Below are positions 56,554-60,133 of a stretch of DNA of 60,133 nucleotides, in pieces. The notes beneath the pieces are model-generated. The model saw nothing but the letters and a program-made list of their open reading frames with translations, did no database searches and had not been told where the DNA came from. The number at the start of each line of letters is the position of its first letter. Positions within the stretch are counted from its first letter, which is position 1. The stretch lies in assembly GCF_003999195.1 (NCBI RefSeq), contig NZ_RJVR01000336.1:1-60133 (forward strand), read 5' to 3'. The position numbers were made by a program, and so were the translations under genes. The DNA comes from Streptomyces soli (GTDB taxonomy: Bacteria; Actinomycetota; Actinomycetes; Streptomycetales; Streptomycetaceae).

Positions 56554-57515
56554 ACTGCGCTCCCGGCGGTCTCGAGGGACTCCGGGGTCTCAAAGGACTC
56601 GGAGACGGTGGTGCCGCCGTGGTACTCGACGGACTCACGGGTCAGGTCCATGAACGCCTCCTCCAGGGAGAGGGTCCGCGGAGTGAGCTCGAACAGGGCG
56701 ATGCCCGCTGTGGCGGCCTTCATCCCGATGGAGCGGGCCGCCATGCCGGTGACCTGCAGCTCCTCCGAGCCGGCCCGGCCGGTGATCTCGACACCGGGAC
56801 CGGCCAGAACCTCGCGCAGCCGCGCCGGGTCCTCACTGGCAACCTTCACCGTGTCGCCGCCGGCCTGGCGGATCAGGTCCTCGACGGTGGTGTCGGCCAG
56901 CAGCCTGCCCCGCCCGACGATGATCAGGTGGTCGGCCACCAGCGCCATCTCGCTCATCAGGTGCGAGGAGACGAAGACGGTACGGCCCTCGGACGCGAGA
57001 CCGGTGAGCAGATTGCGGATCCAGAGCACGCCCTCGGGGTCCAGACCGTTGACCGGCTCGTCCAGCATCACCGTCGCCGGGTCGCCCAGCAGCGCGGCAG
57101 CGATGCCCAGGCGCTGGCCCATGCCCAGCGAGAACGCCCCGGCGCGCTTCTTCGCGACGGACTGCAGGCCCGACAGCTCGATGACCTCGTCCACCCGGCG
57201 GCGCGGGATGCCGTGCGTGTACGCCTGCGACATGAGGTGGTCGAAGGCGGAGCGCCCCGGGTGGATCGACTTCGCCTCGAGCAGCGCGCCGACCTCCTGC
57301 AACGGCGCCGTGTGCTCGGCGTAGCGGCGGCCGTTGACGGTCACCGACCCGCCCGTGGGCTCGTCCAGACCCACGATCATGCGCATGGTCGTGGACTTGC
57401 CCGCCCCGTTCGGGCCCAGGAACCCCGTGACGGTGCCCGGCTTCACGGTGAAGTCCAGCCGGTCCACCGCCGTCTTCTCCCCGTACCGCTTCGTCAGCTG
57501 CTGCGCCTCGATCAT
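56550..57515 (-). CDS. ABC transporter ATPase (BcrA-like)
   Basis: A 321-residue ATPase with Walker A GPNGAGKSTTMRMIVGLDEP, signature FSLGMGQRLGIAAALL, Walker B TVMLDEPVNGLDPEG, and the usual H-loop VSSHLMSEMALVADH. The C-terminal extension (from about residue 210) has VEDLIRQAGGDTVKVASEDP, typical of bacitracin/lantibiotic-type exporters (BcrA). ATG 57515 has GAGGAAGC upstream. It is the first gene of the exporter operon and probably powers efflux of a peptide or drug, regulated by the adjacent two-component pair; that is inferred. Confidence 0.95.
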   Translation of the reverse strand: MIEAQQLTKRYGEKTAVDRLDFTVKPGTVTGFLGPNGAGKSTTMRMIVGLDEPTGGSVTVNGRRYAEHTAPLQEVGALLEAKSIHPGRSAFDHLMSQAYTHGIPRRRVDEVIELSGLQSVAKKRAGAFSLGMGQRLGIAAALLGDPATVMLDEPVNGLDPEGVLWIRNLLTGLASEGRTVFVSSHLMSEMALVADHLIIVGRGRLLADTTVEDLIRQAGGDTVKVASEDPARLREVLAGPGVEITGRAGSEELQVTGMAARSIGMKAATAGIALFELTPRTLSLEEAFMDLTRESVEYHGGTTVSESFETPESLETAGSAV

Positions 57516-57691
57516 GGATGCTTCCTCACGCTCGGGTCGCCGGGGCTTCCCGGCCTTCCTCACCGGGAACGTTACGAGTGGCTGGAGCCGCATCCGTGGT
57601 ACCCAGGGGCTGACCTCCGAGGGGAAGTGGTACCGCGGTACTACGGCCGGATCCTGTTCGTGTCAGGGGCAGCCCCTGTAGCCTCGGAAGG

Positions 57692-58108
57692 GTGACAGAG
57701 CGCAAACCACCAGGGGTCAGCTTCGAGTCATGGGTCGACAAGCAGATCCGCGAGGCGACGGAACGCGGCGACTTCAAGGAACTTCCGGGCTTCGGTCAAC
57801 CGCTGCCCAGCCTGGACCGGCCGTACGACGAGCTGTGGTGGATCAAGCAGAAGATGCACCGCGAGAAGCTGTCCGCCCTGCCGCCCGCCCTCGCCCTGCG
57901 CAAGGAGGCGGAGGACGCCCTCGAGGCGGCCTCGAAGGCCGGGTCCGAGCGCCAGGTCCGCCGGATCATCGAGGACGTCAACAAGAAAATCGGCGAGGCG
58001 CTGCGCATGCCGCCTGCCGGACCGCCGCTCAATCTGACGCCGTTCGACGTCGAGGACGTCGTCCGCGAGTGGCGCGAGCGCGGCGATTCACCGCCCCGGA
58101 CGGAATAG
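57692..58108 (+). CDS. DUF1992/DnaJ-C28-like protein
   Basis: A 138-residue protein of the DUF1992 family (YhdN/DNAJC28 conserved domain): SFESWVDKQIREATERGDFK, ELPGFGQPLPSLDRPYDELW, WIKQKMHREKLSALPPALAL, and the end NLTPFDVEDVVREWRERG. No J-domain HPD motif. Function unknown. GTG 57692 follows GGAAGG. It stands alone, diverging from the ABC ATPase and converging on the ABC ATPase at 58145. Confidence 0.93.
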   Translation: MTERKPPGVSFESWVDKQIREATERGDFKELPGFGQPLPSLDRPYDELWWIKQKMHREKLSALPPALALRKEAEDALEAASKAGSERQVRRIIEDVNKKIGEALRMPPAGPPLNLTPFDVEDVVREWRERGDSPPRTE

Positions 58109-58144
58109 CCCGCCCACACCGCTCCGGGCCGGAGGGCCGGCGCG

Positions 58145-58882
58145 TCAGCGGTCCAGGATGATCCGGCCGTCCCGCAACTCCATGACGCGGTCGGCGAGTT
58201 CGATGAGCTGCGCGTCATGGGTGGCGACCAGCGCCGTGACGCCCTCGCTCCGTACGACGGCGCGCAGCAGCTCCATCACGGAGCGGCCGGTCTCGGCGTC
58301 CAGCTGGCCGGTCGGCTCGTCGGCGACGAGGAGAGCCGGGCGGTTGGCCAGGGCCCGGGCGATGGCGACGCGCTGTTGCTGGCCGCCGGACAGCTCGCCG
58401 GGGCGCTGGGCGGCGTGACCGTCAAGGCCGACCAGGGCGAGCAACAGGGCGGTGCGCTCGTCGCGTTCGCGCCGGTCGGCCTTGCGCAGGCGCAGGGGGA
58501 CGGCCACGTTCTCGGCGGCGGTGAGGATGGGGATCAGGCCGAAGGACTGGAAGACAAAGCCGATCCGGTCCCGGCGCAGGGCCAGCAGCTCCTTCTCGCC
58601 CAGCCCGGCCAGTTCGGTGCCGTCGACCATGACCCGGCCGGAGTCGGGGCGGTCCAGGCCGCCGATCAGGTTGAGCAGCGTGGTCTTGCCGGAGCCGGAG
58701 CGCCCCTTCAGGGCCACGAGTTCGCCGCGCGGCACCGTGAAGGACACCCCGCGCACGGCATGCACGGCGGTGTCCCCGCTGCCGTACGTCCGGACCAGGT
58801 CCTGGACGACGACCATCCCGGCGTCCCCCGCGGACTCGTCCTCGACCGCTGTCCCGTGCTTTTCCCGTATGCCCCCGCCCAT
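58145..58882 (-). CDS. ABC transporter ATPase (LolD/MacB-like)
   Basis: A 245-residue ATPase of the FtsE/LolD/MacB type that pairs with FtsX-like permeases. Walker A ALKGRSGSGKTTLLNLIGGL, Q-loop FVFQSFGLIPILTAAENV, signature LSGGQQQRVAIARALA, Walker B LLVADEPTGQLDAETG, H-loop ALVATHDAQLIELAD. About 20 polar residues precede the fold. ATG 58882. It is divergent from a large FtsX-like permease across an 85-base gap that has a TGCGTTACGCA palindrome (58908-58918), so the two probably form one system. Confidence 0.94.
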   Translation of the reverse strand: MGGGIREKHGTAVEDESAGDAGMVVVQDLVRTYGSGDTAVHAVRGVSFTVPRGELVALKGRSGSGKTTLLNLIGGLDRPDSGRVMVDGTELAGLGEKELLALRRDRIGFVFQSFGLIPILTAAENVAVPLRLRKADRRERDERTALLLALVGLDGHAAQRPGELSGGQQQRVAIARALANRPALLVADEPTGQLDAETGRSVMELLRAVVRSEGVTALVATHDAQLIELADRVMELRDGRIILDR

Positions 58883-58907
58883 GGTGACCAGCGTACGGAG
58901 AATTGAC

Positions 58908-58918
58908 TGCGTTACGCA
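58908..58918. promoter_or_regulatory. Palindrome in ABC divergent promoter
   Basis: TGCGTTACGCA, 5-bp arms around T, in the 85-base gap between the ABC ATPase and the FtsX-like permease. TTGACT (58903-58908) overlaps its left end as a possible -35 box for the permease. Candidate operator for coordinated control. Confidence 0.5.
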
Positions 58919-58967
58919 TGCCCATGGCCAAAACCGGGGGTATCGTCTCGGTGTCCGGGGGGTGTTG

Positions 58968-60133
58968 GTGACGGGGTTCGTACTGCTGCGCGTGCGCGCG
59001 CATCGGCTGCTGCTGTGCTCCGCGCTGCTGTCGGTGGTCCTCGCCACCTGCGTGCTGGCGGCGCTTGCGGCGTTCAGCGGTGCGATCGGGGACGCCGGGC
59101 TGCGGCGCAGCCTCCAGGACGAGTCGGACGCGCGGACCCTGGTCGAAGTGCATGCGGACATCAGCGGCCTGGACCGCGCGCGGATGGATGCGGGCGTACG
59201 GAAACAGGCCACGGCGGCGTACGGCGGGCTCCCGGTGCGGGTGGCGTCCAGCACGAGTTCGGGCCCTTACGCGCTGCCGCTCGTGCTGCGCCCGGCAGGC
59301 GAGCCGAAGAGCGGGGACCCGGACCTGACCTTGCTGGCCACCTTCGACCGGTCCCGGGTGACCATGGTCGAGGGGACCCGCCCGGGACGTGCGGCGGCGG
59401 TTGGCGCGGTGCCGGTGGCCCTGCCCGAGAGCGCCGCCAAGATGCTGCGGCTGAGCACCGGCGACGAGGTCACGCTCACCGACCGGCTGGACGGCCCGCC
59501 GCTGCGCGTCCGGCTGACCGGTGTCTACCGGCCGGTGGACCAAACCGCCTCGTACTGGCGGCTCGACGCGCTGCGGGGCAGGGGCGTGTCGACATCGGCC
59601 TTCACGACGTACGGGCCGCTGCTCGCCGACCCCCAGGCGTTCGACTCCGGCAGGGTCGCGGCCGCGGCCATGTCCTGGCAGGCCCGCGCCGACTTCTCCG
59701 GCATGACCGCCGACCGCATCGATGGGCTGCGAACCGCCGTCCAGCAAGGCGTGAAACGGATCGGCCAGACCTCGCAGGACGGCGCCGCGACCGCGCAGAG
59801 CGGCCTGCCCGACCTGCTGACCACCCTGCGCGGCACGCTTTTGGTGAGCCGGTCCACTCTGCTGATCGGCACGCTGCAACTGTGCCTCGTGGCCGCCTTC
59901 GCGCTGCTGCTGGTCGCCGGACTGCTCGCCGAGGAACGCGCCGGGGAGACGGCTCTGCTGCGCGCCCGGGGTGCCTCGCGTGCCAGGGTGGCAGGCCTCG
60001 CGGGCGCCGAAGCCCTGCTGCTCGCGGTGCCCGCCGCGGTGGTCGCCCCGCTCCTCGCCGGGCCGCTGGTGCGGCTGCTGGCCGGGCACGGGGCGCTGGC
60101 CCGGGCGGGGGTGCGCGTCGACGGGCTGTCCGG
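58968..60133 (+). CDS. FtsX-like ABC permease, partial at window end
   Basis: At least 388 residues, running beyond the window. It opens at GTG 58968 with VTGFVLLRVRAHRLLLCSAL and a first helix LSVVLATCVLAALAAFSGAI. A long extracytoplasmic domain (about residues 40-290) contains GEPKSGDPDLTLLATFDRSR, VEGTRPGRAAAVGAVPVALP, GDEVTLTDRLDGPPLRVRLTG in parts, and QAFDSGRVAAAAMSWQARAD. The second helix QLCLVAAFALLLVAGLLAEE begins the FtsX core with RAGETALLRARGASRARVAG, then LLLAVPAAVVAPLLAGPLV. This layout is that of the large 10-helix Streptomyces FtsX-type permeases. Likely partner of the divergent ATPase. Confidence 0.9.
   Translation, partial: MTGFVLLRVRAHRLLLCSALLSVVLATCVLAALAAFSGAIGDAGLRRSLQDESDARTLVEVHADISGLDRARMDAGVRKQATAAYGGLPVRVASSTSSGPYALPLVLRPAGEPKSGDPDLTLLATFDRSRVTMVEGTRPGRAAAVGAVPVALPESAAKMLRLSTGDEVTLTDRLDGPPLRVRLTGVYRPVDQTASYWRLDALRGRGVSTSAFTTYGPLLADPQAFDSGRVAAAAMSWQARADFSGMTADRIDGLRTAVQQGVKRIGQTSQDGAATAQSGLPDLLTTLRGTLLVSRSTLLIGTLQLCLVAAFALLLVAGLLAEERAGETALLRARGASRARVAGLAGAEALLLAVPAAVVAPLLAGPLVRLLAGHGALARAGVRVDGLS

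Noticed and set aside
1..60133. tRNA, rRNA, riboswitch or CRISPR loci
   Set aside because: No cloverleaf with a TTCRA-type loop, no rRNA words, no B12-box-like element before the Ni/Co permease and no spaced repeats were recognised by eye; a covariance-model search would be needed to exclude small RNAs.

Overview
The window is high-GC DNA with strong third-position G/C bias, many GTG starts, GGAGG-type ribosome binding sites, 4-bp stop/start overlaps (ATGA, GTGA) and dense TetR, SoxR, DrrAB and NarL-type genes. This fits a Streptomyces or close streptomycete chromosome. I see no rRNA, tRNA, CRISPR array, intact transposase, phage gene or large biosynthetic cluster. Several broken genes and small inverted-repeat elements suggest a variable region rather than the most conserved core.

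Layout. 1-3.6 kb: cell-surface or polysaccharide genes on the minus strand (two family-2 glycosyltransferases, a CelD-like acyltransferase, a small membrane protein). 3.7-7.4 kb: a secreted S8 protease, a secreted SGNH hydrolase and a stand-alone type ISP-like specificity domain. 7.5-13.6 kb: DUF1905, an ADP-ribosylglycohydrolase remnant, a TetR/DrrA/DrrB efflux unit with two clear operators, two head-to-head gene remnants and a Ser/Thr kinase. 14-24 kb: homogentisate dioxygenase with a divergent TetR, a molybdopterin oxidoreductase, a sulfurtransferase, an aldehyde/alcohol dehydrogenase pair, an amidase and SoxR. 24.2-36.8 kb: CoA-thioester and lipid-type catabolism (MaoC, two acyl-CoA dehydrogenases, SDR, quinone oxidoreductase, an ACAD10/11-like phosphotransferase) under three TetR regulators, interrupted by a second remnant pair and a secreted penicillin acylase-family enzyme. 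37-42.4 kb: sugar-acid use (glucarate dehydratase, gluconate permease, gluconokinase, GntR) plus a metallo-beta-lactamase-fold enzyme. 42.4-53.6 kb: small kinase, a phosphoribosyltransferase-like unknown, MarR/quinone reductase, Ni/Co permease, TIGR01777 epimerase, DUF202 pair, NUDIX, type II NADH dehydrogenase, AtuA-family protein, and a decayed pirin. 53.6-60.1 kb: a NarL-type two-component system next to an ABC-2 exporter, DUF1992, and a divergent ABC ATPase/FtsX-type permease running off the end.

The most informative layer is non-coding. Identical or near-identical palindromes link scattered genes: one 17-bp site joins the aldehyde dehydrogenase operon to the acyl-CoA dehydrogenase/TetR pair about 7 kb away; another joins maoC, its TetR and an SDR; a third family joins a TetR, the molybdopterin oxidoreductase and the ACAD10/11-like operon. 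A 30-bp palindrome sits between hmgA and its TetR, and a 39-bp palindrome precedes the nickel/cobalt permease. A family of MITE-like inverted-repeat elements (at 10.8, 34.2, 34.4, 38.3 and 48.5 kb) sits at gene ends and in several cases supplies or abuts stop codons. Two places show pairs of genes that have both lost their 5' halves and lie head to head, as expected from deletions across divergent promoters.
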